Assembly: GCF_003434305.1 (NCBI RefSeq)
Contig: NZ_QKKX01000001.1
Span: 124,001 to 188,000 of the forward strand
DNA length: 64,000 nt
Origin: Micromonospora sp. MW-13
Lineage (GTDB): Bacteria > Actinomycetota > Actinomycetes > Mycobacteriales > Micromonosporaceae
Direction of reading: 5' to 3'
This document shows, in pieces, positions 55,087 through 63,755 of the stretch; the stretch's first letter is position 1, and each line of letters starts with the position of its first letter. A program made the translations under genes and the position numbers. The notes below the pieces were generated by a model that worked only from the letters and a program-made list of their open reading frames with translations, did not search any database and was not told the DNA's origin.

Positions 55087-57399
55087 TCAGCGCGCCGCCC
55101 GGGCCTGCGCGTACGCCGCCAGCCAGGCGACCTGGCCGGGGTCCAGGGACGGCCGGACCCGTCCCCGCGCGGCCTCGACGTGCCCGGCGGTGACCGTCGA
55201 CGCGGTCAGCGACTCCCGCATCGCGGCGAGCGCCGCCTCCCGGACCAGCGCCGCGCAGTCGGCCGCCGAGAAGTCGTCCAGCCCGTCGGCGAGCGCGGCG
55301 AGGTCGACGTCCTCGGCCAGCGGGACGTTCCGGGCGGCGGCGCGCAGGATCTCCGCCCGGGCCGCCCCGTCCGGCGGGGGCACGTACACCAGCCGCTCCA
55401 GCCGGCCGGGCCGCAGCAGGGCCGGGTCCACCAGGTCGGGGCGGTTGGTCGCGCCGACCACCACCACGTTGCGCAGCGACTCCACCCCGTCCAGCTCGGT
55501 GAGCAGGGCGGCGACCACCCGGTCGGTGGTGCCCCCGTCGCTGGCCTGCCCGCGCACCGGGGCGAGCGCGTCCACCTCGTCGAGGAACACCAGTGTCGGG
55601 GCGGCCTCCCGGGCCCGGCGGAACAGCTCCCGGACCGCCCGCTCGCTCTCGCCGACCCACTTCGACAGCAGCTCCGCGCCCTTCACCGAGAGCACGTTCG
55701 CCCGGCCCGACCCGGCCAGCGCCGTGACCAGGTACGTCTTGCCGCAGCCGGGCGGCCCGTAGAGCAGCACCCCGCGCGGCGGCCGGACCCCGAGCCGGGC
55801 GAAGGTGTCCGGGTAGGTCAACGGCCAGAGCACCGACTCGGTGAGCGTCTCCTTGACCTCGACCATGTCCCCGACGTCGTCGAGGGTGACGTCGGCCAGC
55901 TCCAGGGTGGACCCGGCCATCGTGGTCGGCCGGACCACCTCCAGGGCGGCGGTGAAATCGGCCATCGCCACCGTCGGTGTCTCGGCCGACTTCTGCCGCA
56001 GCGCCGCCCGTACCCCCGCCTCCCGGACCAGCGCGGCCAGGTCGGCGGCGACGAACCCCGGGGTACGCCCGGCGACCTCGTCGAGCCGGACGTCCCCGGC
56101 CAGCGGCACCTGCCGGGTCAGCACGGCGAGCTGCTCCCGGCGCAGCGCCTGGTCGGGCAGGGGCACGGTGATCCGCAGCGACAGCAGGTCCGGCGCGCGC
56201 AGCGCGGGGTCGACCGCCTCGGGGCGGCTGGTCGTGCAGACCACCGCCGTCCCGGCCCGGACGGTCTCGCCGAGCACCTGCCGGAACACGGTGGACAGCG
56301 GTCCGGGGTTCTCGGCCGGGGCGAGCGCCTCCACGTCGGTGACCAGCAGCACGGCCGGGGCGTTTCCGCGTACCTCGTCTGCGGTGGCGCGCAGCCGTCG
56401 CGCCGCCGCGTCGTTGGTGAGCGCCGCCAGCTCGGGGGCCCAGAGCGGGCGGACGGTCGCCCCCACCCGGGCGGCGACGGCCCGGACCAGCGCGGACTTG
56501 CCCGATCCGGCGGGCCCGGCGACCAGCACCCCGAGCGACACGGCGGTGCCCAGCCGGCCCAGCACCTCCCGGTGGTGGAACCCGAGGTCGAGCAGTTCGG
56601 TCAGCTCCTCGGCCTGGGCCCGTAGCCCGGGCAGCTCGTCGACGCCGGGCGCGTCCTCGGGCCCGTCCGCGTCGTCCGCCGGCCCGGCGGTCCCGCCGGC
56701 CGCCGCGTCGGGCCCGGTGGCCCGGTCGGCCGCCGCCTCGTCCGGCCTGGTGCCGGGTCCGGGCGCCGCAGTGGCGGACCGGGCCGCGTCGGGTCGCCCG
56801 GCGGGCCGGCCGCCGGTCCGGGTGGTCTGGCCGTGCTCCCAGCCGACCACCGTGTCCATGGTGACCAGCGCCCCGACGTCCGGTTCGGCGGCGGTCACGG
56901 TGAGCAGGGTGCTGGTCCAGGCGTACCCGACGGTGCTGGAGAGGCTGCGCCGGGCGGCCTCGACGAGGGTGCGCACCGAGGCGTCCGGCAGCACGTCCTG
57001 GGGCAGCAGGGAGACGTCGTCCCCGGCGGTCACCACCTTGCCGAGCAGGGCGAGCCGCAGCATCTCCGGGGAGACCGCGGCGACCACCTGGACCGGCCCG
57101 GTCAGGGTCACCCGGCGGGCGGGGGTCACCGGTGCCAGGCTCACCGTCACCTGCCCGCCGTCGCGGATGCCGAGGTTGCCCAGCAGCAGGTCGTCGGCGT
57201 AGAGCAGGGCGGTGCTCGCGGCCGGTCCGGCCGGGGCGACGATGCCGGCGGTGACCCGCCGCCCGGCCAGCCGGACCGGGTCGCCGGGGCGCAGCGCCAG
57301 CGCGGTCAGCACCTCCGGGTGCAGCCGGACGACGCCGCGCCGGGCGTCCAGCGCGGCGGGTCGCAGGCTGGCGGTGAGGGTCAGGTCGGGTGCGGCCAT
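55087..57399 (-). CDS. CDC48-like two-domain AAA+ ATPase
   Basis: A 770-residue protein. The N-terminal double-psi-barrel-like domain (residues 1-185: RPAALDARRGVVRLHPEVLT, LALRPGDPVRLAGRRVTAG) is followed by an acidic linker and two AAA modules. D1 has Walker A GPAGSGKSALVRAV (about 300), but Walker B reads LLVTDVEAL (about 354), with Val where the catalytic Glu should be, and lacks the RPGR arginine-finger motif (DPALRAPDLLSL). D2 is complete: GPPGCGKTYLVTAL (about 553), VFLDEVDALAP (about 607), GATNRPDLVDPALLRPGRLE. D1 is probably structural. Such ATPases remodel or unfold proteins. It converges on the gvpK remnant. ATG 57399. Confidence 0.93.
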   Translation of the reverse strand: MAAPDLTLTASLRPAALDARRGVVRLHPEVLTALALRPGDPVRLAGRRVTAGIVAPAGPAASTALLYADDLLLGNLGIRDGGQVTVSLAPVTPARRVTLTGPVQVVAAVSPEMLRLALLGKVVTAGDDVSLLPQDVLPDASVRTLVEAARRSLSSTVGYAWTSTLLTVTAAEPDVGALVTMDTVVGWEHGQTTRTGGRPAGRPDAARSATAAPGPGTRPDEAAADRATGPDAAAGGTAGPADDADGPEDAPGVDELPGLRAQAEELTELLDLGFHHREVLGRLGTAVSLGVLVAGPAGSGKSALVRAVAARVGATVRPLWAPELAALTNDAAARRLRATADEVRGNAPAVLLVTDVEALAPAENPGPLSTVFRQVLGETVRAGTAVVCTTSRPEAVDPALRAPDLLSLRITVPLPDQALRREQLAVLTRQVPLAGDVRLDEVAGRTPGFVAADLAALVREAGVRAALRQKSAETPTVAMADFTAALEVVRPTTMAGSTLELADVTLDDVGDMVEVKETLTESVLWPLTYPDTFARLGVRPPRGVLLYGPPGCGKTYLVTALAGSGRANVLSVKGAELLSKWVGESERAVRELFRRAREAAPTLVFLDEVDALAPVRGQASDGGTTDRVVAALLTELDGVESLRNVVVVGATNRPDLVDPALLRPGRLERLVYVPPPDGAARAEILRAAARNVPLAEDVDLAALADGLDDFSAADCAALVREAALAAMRESLTASTVTAGHVEAARGRVRPSLDPGQVAWLAAYAQARAAR

Positions 57400-57604
57400 C
57401 GCCCGAGGGTAGCCGCCGGGGAAAGGAAGGACCCCGCACAGCGCCGCCGGCCGGGACGGGACCCCCACGTCACCCCGGGTCGTCGCCCGGCGGACCGGCC
57501 GGCCGGTCCGCGTCCCCACCCGGCGGGACGCCGGTCGTCGCCGCGCTCGGGACGACGGCACCCGCCACCCTTCCGGTGAATCGGACCCCGAGGCGGGGCC
57601 CGGT

Positions 57605-58363
57605 TCAGTCCCGCCGTTCCTGGCTGGCCCGGTCCAGCGCCCGGTCGAGGACGACCAGCAGGGCGTCCCGCACCGAGAGCCGGTCCCGGGCGTCGAACCG
57701 CACCAGGGGCACCTGGTCGCCGATGGCCAGGGCCCACCGGATCGAGGTGAGGTCCAGGGCCAGCCGGCCGTCGAAGGCGTTCACCCCGACGACGAACGGC
57801 AGCCCGACCCGCTCGAAGAAGTCGATCGCCGGATAGCAGTCGTCCAGCCGGGCGCTGTCCACCACGACCAGCGCGCCGAGCGCTCCCCGGGCCAGGTCGT
57901 CCCACATGAACCCGAACCGGGCCTGGCCGGGGGTGCCGAAGAGGTAGAGCTTGAGGCTGCGGTCGATGGTCACGCAGCCGAAGTCCATCGCCACCGTGGT
58001 GGTGGTCTTGCCGGACCGCCCGCCCGGGTCGTCGATGCCGATCCCGGCGCTGGTCATCTCCGCCTCGGTGGTCAGCGGAGCGATCTCGGAGATGGCCCCG
58101 ACCGTGGTGGTCTTGCCGACCCCGAACCCGCCGGCGATGAGGATCTTGACGGGGATCGGCGGCGCGGCCCGGCCCGTACCGGTGTCCGGCGCGGCGTGCT
58201 GCGGCCCGGCCGGCGGCGGGTAGGGCGGCGGCGGGACCGTCGGGGTGGCGCGCCCGGTGGCCGGCGCGGCGCCCGCCGGAGTGCCGTAGCGGGTGGCGGC
58301 GCTGTTGGCGGCGAGCCCGCCGAGCGGGGCCACCGGCCATTCAGGAGATCGCACGGAGTCCAT
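57605..58363 (-). CDS. cvnD: Conservon small GTP-binding protein CvnD
   Basis: A 252-residue GTPase with a Pro/Ala-rich lead of about 70 residues. P-loop VKILIAGGFGVGKTTTVGAI, switch-region EAEMTSAGIGIDDPGG with TTTTVAMDFGCVTID, and G3-like LYLFGTPGQARFGFMWDDLA. The specificity loop is FVVGVNAFDG. CvnD proteins are the GTPase part of conservons, which resemble eukaryotic G-protein receptor systems. ATG 58363 is used and overlaps the end of cvnC by 23 bp; GTG 58354 and TTG 58366 are alternatives. Confidence 0.92.
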   Translation of the reverse strand: MDSVRSPEWPVAPLGGLAANSAATRYGTPAGAAPATGRATPTVPPPPYPPPAGPQHAAPDTGTGRAAPPIPVKILIAGGFGVGKTTTVGAISEIAPLTTEAEMTSAGIGIDDPGGRSGKTTTTVAMDFGCVTIDRSLKLYLFGTPGQARFGFMWDDLARGALGALVVVDSARLDDCYPAIDFFERVGLPFVVGVNAFDGRLALDLTSIRWALAIGDQVPLVRFDARDRLSVRDALLVVLDRALDRASQERRD

Positions 58364-58832
58364 CAATCACTCGCAGGATGATGTCGGGGTCAAGGGCGTC
58401 CTCGGCCGTGCCCACGTGCACGTCGAGGTGACCGGCGGCCCGCAGGTCGCCGACCAGGACCCGGGTGACGCCGAAGTGCATGCGGGCCCGGGCCGAGATC
58501 TCGGCGACCGAGATCGGCTCGCCGCAGAGCGCGATGATCGCCTGGAGCTCCGGGGCGAGCCGGGACGCGGGTGCGGCGGTCCACCCGCCGGCCTCGGCCC
58601 GGGCGGTCACCTGGGTTTCCAGCCCGATCGCCGGGTCCGCCCCGGCCACCCGGCCGGCGGTCAGCACGAACGGGCGCGGACCGGCCGGCCGCGCCGGCTC
58701 GGGGTCGGGGTCGGCGGGCCCGCCGGGGACGCCGCCCGGCCCGCCGTCGCCCGGGGACGACGCCCGCAGGTAGGGCCGGATCCGGACCACGGGTTCCGGA
58801 TCCGGCCCGGTGCCGGCGACGTCCGAACTCAC
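58341..58832 (-). CDS. cvnC: Conservon DUF742 protein CvnC
   Basis: A 163-residue DUF742 protein. VVRIRPYLRA near the start is the conserved lead. An acidic Pro/Gly linker follows, then the winged-helix-like C-terminus: LAPELQAIIALCGEPISVAE, ISARARMHFGVTRVLVGDLR and LDPDIILRVIDGLRAI. GTG start 58832 overlaps the cvnB stop (GTGA). In characterised conservons CvnC binds the other components at the membrane; it may have a DNA-binding-like fold. Confidence 0.92.
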   Translation of the reverse strand: MSSDVAGTGPDPEPVVRIRPYLRASSPGDGGPGGVPGGPADPDPEPARPAGPRPFVLTAGRVAGADPAIGLETQVTARAEAGGWTAAPASRLAPELQAIIALCGEPISVAEISARARMHFGVTRVLVGDLRAAGHLDVHVGTAEDALDPDIILRVIDGLRAIS

Positions 58833-59302
58833 TGCTGGACGGCGTTCTTCAGCTCGGCGATCAGTCGCGGGGTGAGGGCGCCCCCGGCCCGCCCGGCGAA
58901 GAGGGTCATCTCGTACGCCACGGTGCCGAGGTTCGCCGACCGGTCGGCGACCACTCCGAGCACCGATCCGCTGCTGATCGCACTGATCAACAGGTAGCCC
59001 TCGGTCATGTCGACGATCACCCGGTTCAACCCGCCGAGGGCGTACCAGCTCGCCGCGCCGCCGGCGAGGCTCGTCATGCCGGAGACCACGGCGGCGAGGC
59101 GTTCGGCGTTCGACCGGTCCTTGATCGCCGACATGGCCATCAGCAACCCGTCGGAGGAGACCGCGATCGCCTCCAGCACCCCGGCGGTGCTGGAGGTGAA
59201 CGAGTCCAGCAGCCAGTTGAACGTCCGGGCCTCCGGGCTGAGGTCCCCGGCGCCGGGGTGGTTCTGGTGCTCGACGTTGTCGTGCAGGAACGGGCTGGTC
59301 AC
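58829..59302 (-). CDS. cvnB: Conservon roadblock/LC7 protein CvnB
   Basis: A 157-residue Roadblock/LC7-domain protein: EARTFNWLLDSFTSSTAGVL, EAIAVSSDGLLMAMSAIKDR, AERLAAVVSGMTSLAGGAAS, VIVDMTEGYLLISAISSGSV. Such proteins act as GTPase-activating or scaffolding partners, here for CvnD. GTG start 59302 overlaps the cvnA stop (GTGA), and its own stop overlaps the cvnC start. Confidence 0.93.
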   Translation of the reverse strand: MTSPFLHDNVEHQNHPGAGDLSPEARTFNWLLDSFTSSTAGVLEAIAVSSDGLLMAMSAIKDRSNAERLAAVVSGMTSLAGGAASWYALGGLNRVIVDMTEGYLLISAISSGSVLGVVADRSANLGTVAYEMTLFAGRAGGALTPRLIAELKNAVQQ

Positions 59303-62160
59303 CGTTTTGATCCCTCTTCGTAGCGGCGGGCTGGACGGATTTCGCGCAGAGCACGGGCGACGCCCGCCTCGAACTGGTTGATCAGGTCCCGCACCTCGGC
59401 CGGGTCACCCGGATCGGCGACCGGCTGGGGCCGGGGCGGCGGGACGGTCAGGCTGGCGCCGGGGACCCGCCGGCTCAGCAGGGGCGGGTCGGGCGCCGCG
59501 TCCGCTGCGTCCGCCTCGGCCGGGTCGCCGGGGCTCCGCAGCCCCGCCCGGCGTACCCCGGCCTCGAACTCCTCGACGAGGGCGCGGGCGGCGGCCGGGT
59601 CGGTGGTGGACGCGTCCACCGGGCCGGCCACCGGCCCGGTGCGGGGCAGGCTCGCCCCGGGGACGCGCTGCCGGATGCCCGATCCGCCGCGCAGCGCGCC
59701 GGCCACCGTTCCGACCGACCCGGCGACCGGCGGGGCCGGCCTGGCGGGCGGCGCGCCCGCCGCCGGGGGCGCCGGCCCGGTCGCTGGGGCGGGCCGGTCG
59801 GCGGGCCCGCGGAACAGCGGCCCGGCGGGGAAGGAGGTGCCCCGGGTCCGCACGGGCAGCGGCGGCGCGGCGGTGCCGGCCCCGCCGACCGCCGCGCCGT
59901 CACGGTGCGGCCCGGCCGCGCCGGGGGCCGCCGGGGGAGCGGCGGCACCGGACACGACCGGCGTGACGCGGGCGGTCGGCGGGGTGATCACGGGCGGCGG
60001 GCCGGCGGCGAGGGCTCCGGTCGGGCCCGGCCCGGCGGCCCCGGCGGTCGGGGCCGGTGCGCTGGCCCCGAAGGCGTTCCAGGGCTCGCCGGACGCCATG
60101 GACCGGGTGGCCCGGCCGAGTAGCTCGTGGTCGAGCCCGGGCGGCGCCGTCGGGTCGAGCGGGTCGGCCCCGACCGTCGGACGGGGTGACGCGGCGACGG
60201 CGGCCAGGGCCCGCCCGGGGCCGACCGGCCCCGGGCGGGCGAGGGTGGTCCGCCGCTCCCGGCCCGGCACCGCCGCCCGGGCCACCGTGGCCCCCGCCCG
60301 GTCGGCCGGCGGGACGACCAGCAGCGCCGACGGGATCTCCAGCCGGGCGGTGACCCCGCCGCCGGCGGTCGGGACGAGGTCCACGGTCCAGCCGTGCCGG
60401 CGGGCCAGCCGGCCCACCACGAACAGGCCGAGGACCTCGGTCGGGACGAGGTCGAGCCGCTCCCGGCGGGTGAGCCGGGCGTTCTCCTCGGCCAGCCGAT
60501 CCTCGGTCATCCCGATGCCCCGGTCCACCACCGACAGCCGGACCCCGTCCTCGGTCGGCGCGGCGGTGACCACTACCCGGGTGTGCGGCGGCGAGAAGAC
60601 GGTGGCGTTCTCCATCAGCTCCGCCGCCGCCAGCACCAGGTCGCCGACGATCGCCGGTGCCGCGGACACGCCGGGCGGGACCTGCACGTCGACCCGGGTG
60701 TAGTCCTCGATCTCGCCGAGCGCGAGGCGCACCGCGTCGGCCAGCGGCACCGGGGCGACGTGCCCGTCGGCGCCGGTAGAGCCGGAGAGCACGACGAGGC
60801 TGCCGGCGTTGCGGCGTAGCCGGCTGGAGACGTGGTCCAGGCGGTACAGGTGCTCCAGCCTGGTCGGGTCGGTCTCCTGCCGCTCCAGCCGGTCGATGAG
60901 CGCGATCTGCCGGCCCACCAGGTTCTGCGTACGCCGTCCCACGTGCCCGAACATCTGCGCCACGTTGCGCCGCCCGGCGACCTGCCGCTCCACCAGCCGC
61001 GCCGCCGTAGCCTGCACCCGCTCGAACGCGCGGGCCAGGTCGCCGACCTCGTCCCGCCCCCGGGCGTCGACCGGGTCGAGGCGGATCGGCGGGACGCTCT
61101 CGCTCTCGTCGTCGGCGACCCGGACCAGCTCGGCCTCGGCGGCCCGGGCGACCCGGTCGGCGCTGTGGGTGAGCCGGGTCAGCGGGCGGGCCACCGTCCG
61201 GGCCACCGCCACGCTGAGCAGCACCACGACCAGCAGGATGGCGAGCGCCGCGGCGCCGACCAGCCAGGCGGCGACGAGCGCCCGCCGCTGTTCGGCCCGC
61301 ACCTGCGTGGTGACATCCGCGATGATCTTCTTCTCGACGAACTGGCCGAGGGTGATCATCGAGCGGACCGACGGGAAGAGCGTGTCCAGCGGGATCATGG
61401 AGATCGCGGCGACGGGGTCCTGCACGCTGTGGGCGAGGAACGTCGGGCTGGTCCGGGCGGCCACCGCCGCGTCGTCGAGCAGGGCGAGCTGGCGCTGCTC
61501 CGGCGTGATCAGGCTGCGGAACCGGTTGTTGTCCACGTTGAGCGTGGCGATGCAGGTGATGTAGCTGGCGGAGACCTTCGGGTCGCCGGTGGCCCGGACC
61601 AGGACGATCAGGGTGGCGCACGCCCCGATCGCCTCGTCGGCGCGCAGCAGCGCGTCCAGGGCCAGCACCTGCTGGCCGATCGTGGTGGTGGTGTCGACCT
61701 GCCAGGGCAGCCGCAGCGACTCGATCAGCGCCATGGAGACCGGGCCGAAGGTCTCCATGATCTGGGCCGGAGCGGCCCGGCCGGCCAGCACGGCGGTACG
61801 CAGGTCGGCCAGCCGCCGTACCCCGTCCAGCGCGGTGGCGACCCGGGCGGGAAGCTGGTCGCCCAGTTCGGCGCGCAGGTCGGCGACCCGGTCGTCCACG
61901 GTGGCCGACGCCTGGATCAGCTCGGTGCGGGTGACCCGGCCGAGCAGCAGGCCGACCGAGAGCAGGCGCTCCTGCTGGATGCCCTGCACCAGGGTGCCGA
62001 CCCGGCTGGCCACCCGGACGTTCTCGGCGGTGGCTGCGGCCCGCTGGGCGGTGGCGATCCGGTCGAGCACCACCGGCACGGCGAGCCCGACCATGCTGAG
62101 CAGCGGAATGATCACCAGCAGGGCGAGCTTGCCCCGGATGCGGAGCCTACCGAGCAGCAT
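59299..62160 (-). CDS. cvnA: Conservon sensor histidine kinase CvnA
   Basis: A 953-residue membrane sensor kinase. TM1 is about residues 12-33 (LALLVIIPLLSMVGLAVPVV). A large extracytoplasmic nitrate/chemoreceptor-like helical sensor follows (to about 295), with TM2 at about 298-320 (AAALAILLVVVLLSVAVA), then HAMP. A dimerisation helix carries the likely phospho-acceptor His in LDHVSSRLRRNAGSL (about 442). The ATPase has LMENATVFSPPHTRV (N-box, about 517) and SVVDRGIGMTEDRL (G1). The C-terminal 300 residues are a Pro/Ala-rich disordered tail ending EVRDLINQFEAGVARALREI. ATG 62160 overlaps the upstream sensor gene by 14 bp. Confidence 0.93.
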   Translation of the reverse strand: MLLGRLRIRGKLALLVIIPLLSMVGLAVPVVLDRIATAQRAAATAENVRVASRVGTLVQGIQQERLLSVGLLLGRVTRTELIQASATVDDRVADLRAELGDQLPARVATALDGVRRLADLRTAVLAGRAAPAQIMETFGPVSMALIESLRLPWQVDTTTTIGQQVLALDALLRADEAIGACATLIVLVRATGDPKVSASYITCIATLNVDNNRFRSLITPEQRQLALLDDAAVAARTSPTFLAHSVQDPVAAISMIPLDTLFPSVRSMITLGQFVEKKIIADVTTQVRAEQRRALVAAWLVGAAALAILLVVVLLSVAVARTVARPLTRLTHSADRVARAAEAELVRVADDESESVPPIRLDPVDARGRDEVGDLARAFERVQATAARLVERQVAGRRNVAQMFGHVGRRTQNLVGRQIALIDRLERQETDPTRLEHLYRLDHVSSRLRRNAGSLVVLSGSTGADGHVAPVPLADAVRLALGEIEDYTRVDVQVPPGVSAAPAIVGDLVLAAAELMENATVFSPPHTRVVVTAAPTEDGVRLSVVDRGIGMTEDRLAEENARLTRRERLDLVPTEVLGLFVVGRLARRHGWTVDLVPTAGGGVTARLEIPSALLVVPPADRAGATVARAAVPGRERRTTLARPGPVGPGRALAAVAASPRPTVGADPLDPTAPPGLDHELLGRATRSMASGEPWNAFGASAPAPTAGAAGPGPTGALAAGPPPVITPPTARVTPVVSGAAAPPAAPGAAGPHRDGAAVGGAGTAAPPLPVRTRGTSFPAGPLFRGPADRPAPATGPAPPAAGAPPARPAPPVAGSVGTVAGALRGGSGIRQRVPGASLPRTGPVAGPVDASTTDPAAARALVEEFEAGVRRAGLRSPGDPAEADAADAAPDPPLLSRRVPGASLTVPPPRPQPVADPGDPAEVRDLINQFEAGVARALREIRPARRYEEGSKR

Positions 62161-63382
62161 CGAAGGGCTCCCACCGTTCGGCGTCGGTGGCGCGGCCCTG
62201 CCCGGCCGGCTGGAGCGTCCGGGGCTCGGCGGGGGCGAGCGTGCCGAGCGGGGCGGGTCCCCGGGGCTCGCCCGGCGGCTGCCAGCCGGTGCCGCCCGGC
62301 GACGCGCCAGCGTCCGCGTCGGCCCGGTGCTCCCCGACGGCCCGCCAGCCGGCCCGCCGGTACGCGGCGAGCAGCGCCGCCCCGAGCGCGGCGACCAGCA
62401 GGACGGCCGCCCCGGCCGCCGCCCCGGCCAGCCACCGCTCCCGGTCGAGCCGGTCGATCCGTTCCCGCAGCAGCACGTCCAGCTCGTCGAGGATGACCGG
62501 TTGGAGCTGCCGGGCGGCGCTCTGCGCGTTGTCCCGGGCAGTGGTGAGGTCGGCCGGTCCGCCCGCCCCCGGGGCACCCTCGGTGCCGGCCCGGCCGGTC
62601 GGGGCGGAGAGCGCGGCGAGCCGTTCGACGGCCCGCTGGTAGTTGTCGAGCGGGGTGAGCACGTTGGCGCCGAGCTTGGTGCTCTCCGTGCTGTCGACCG
62701 CCGCGCGCAGGTTGGTGACCAGCTCGGTGGCGGGGCCGAGGGCGGCCACCCGCAGGGCGGCCAGCTCGGACACGGTGCGGATCCGCTCGGCGGCCGGGCG
62801 GCGGGCGGCCAGGGTGGCCAGGTCGGCGAGGCGGCCGGCGGCCACGAGCGCCTCGGGCAGCTCGTCGCTGACGGCGTCCTGAAGAAAGAACGAGTCCGAC
62901 TTCGGGTCCCGCATCAACCCGGACCCCTCCCGCACCTTGCGGTGCAGGGCCAGCAGCAGGTCGGTGACCTCGCCGTACGCGACGAAGGCGGCCTCCGGGT
63001 CGGTCAGCGTCCGGTCGGGCAGCGCCTCCAGCTTGGCCCGCAGCCCGGTCCACCGGTCATGGGCGCGTAGCTGGTCGCCGACGCGGGTGTCCACCGAGGC
63101 GGCGTCCTCCACCGCCCGGTTCAGCGCCTCGCCGGACGCGGTCCGCCCGGCGACGGCGGCGGACTGGGCGTCGATCAGGGCCAGGGTGACGGGGCCGAGG
63201 GCCCGCAGGTACTCCACGCCCATCCGCTCGCGGACCGCCAGCCCCCGGTCGTCGTCGGTGAGCCGCCGCTGCTGGACGAAGAGGAACGCCACCGGCGCGA
63301 GCAGCGTCACGACGAGCAGCAGCGGCAGCACGCGACCCGGGAGGGCGGGCCGTTGACGGACCCGCTCCGCGGGGACGGTCAT
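62147..63382 (-). CDS. Two-TM extracytoplasmic sensor-like protein leading the conservon
   Basis: A 411-residue membrane protein. TM1 is about residues 17-36 (RVLPLLLVVTLLAPVAFLFV) and TM2 about 320-345 (WLAGAAAGAAVLLVAALGAA), with an extracytoplasmic helical domain between (LALIDAQSAAVAGRTASGEA, GSGLMRDPKSDSFFLQDAVS) like that of nitrate/methyl-accepting sensors and of CvnA. A disordered cytoplasmic tail follows and there is no kinase, HAMP or output domain. Its end overlaps cvnA by 14 bp, so the two are coupled. I infer a CvnA sensory partner. ATG 63382. The 373-bp region upstream presumably holds the operon promoter. Confidence 0.75.
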   Translation of the reverse strand: MTVPAERVRQRPALPGRVLPLLLVVTLLAPVAFLFVQQRRLTDDDRGLAVRERMGVEYLRALGPVTLALIDAQSAAVAGRTASGEALNRAVEDAASVDTRVGDQLRAHDRWTGLRAKLEALPDRTLTDPEAAFVAYGEVTDLLLALHRKVREGSGLMRDPKSDSFFLQDAVSDELPEALVAAGRLADLATLAARRPAAERIRTVSELAALRVAALGPATELVTNLRAAVDSTESTKLGANVLTPLDNYQRAVERLAALSAPTGRAGTEGAPGAGGPADLTTARDNAQSAARQLQPVILDELDVLLRERIDRLDRERWLAGAAAGAAVLLVAALGAALLAAYRRAGWRAVGEHRADADAGASPGGTGWQPPGEPRGPAPLGTLAPAEPRTLQPAGQGRATDAERWEPFDAAR

Positions 63383-63755
63383 GGGTGTCTCCTCCGGTGA
63401 CGACGGGGGACGGTGCGGGTGTCGGGGGTCGCCGATGCAGTCCCGCTCACCGGACCGGAAAACTAACCGACCGCGCAGGGCCGGCAGAGCCGCCGGCCAG
63501 TCAGTTCTGCGTCACTTCGAGCGATGTCACGTCGCGTGCATCGCGAAGGCACCCTCGGTGTCGATAGTTCGGTTGACATGGATGGATCGGGTGCGGTTTC
63601 AGAAGGAACATCGGAATTCACGTGATCCGAATTCATCTCACTGGGCCGCGCCGGACCCTGCGCGGTCGATCCGATCCGGCCGCCGAACGGATTCACCGGA
63701 CGGACGTACGGAGGATCTCAGTCAACGCTCAGGGACGGCCCCGTACCGTTGCCGC
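63383..63755. other. 373-bp divergent intergenic region
   Basis: No gene is supported. The region contains a less GC-rich stretch with a plus-strand TTGACA (63573-63578, no well-placed -10) and two GAATTC hexamers 15 bp apart (63614-63619, 63629-63634) within the similar contexts CGGAATTCA and CCGAATTCA. The minus-strand promoter of the conservon operon is expected here but I cannot fix it. Confidence 0.5.
63744..63749 (+). promoter_or_regulatory. -10 box of the last gene (leaderless)
   Basis: TACCGT ends 6 nt before the ATG at 63756 and no ribosome site is present, which fits a leaderless transcript. Confidence 0.4.

Noticed and set aside
55087..57399. Calling the AAA protein GvpN because it neighbours gas-vesicle genes
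   Set aside because: GvpN is a single-domain MoxR-like ATPase; this protein has an N-domain and two AAA modules of the CDC48 type and lies on the opposite strand.
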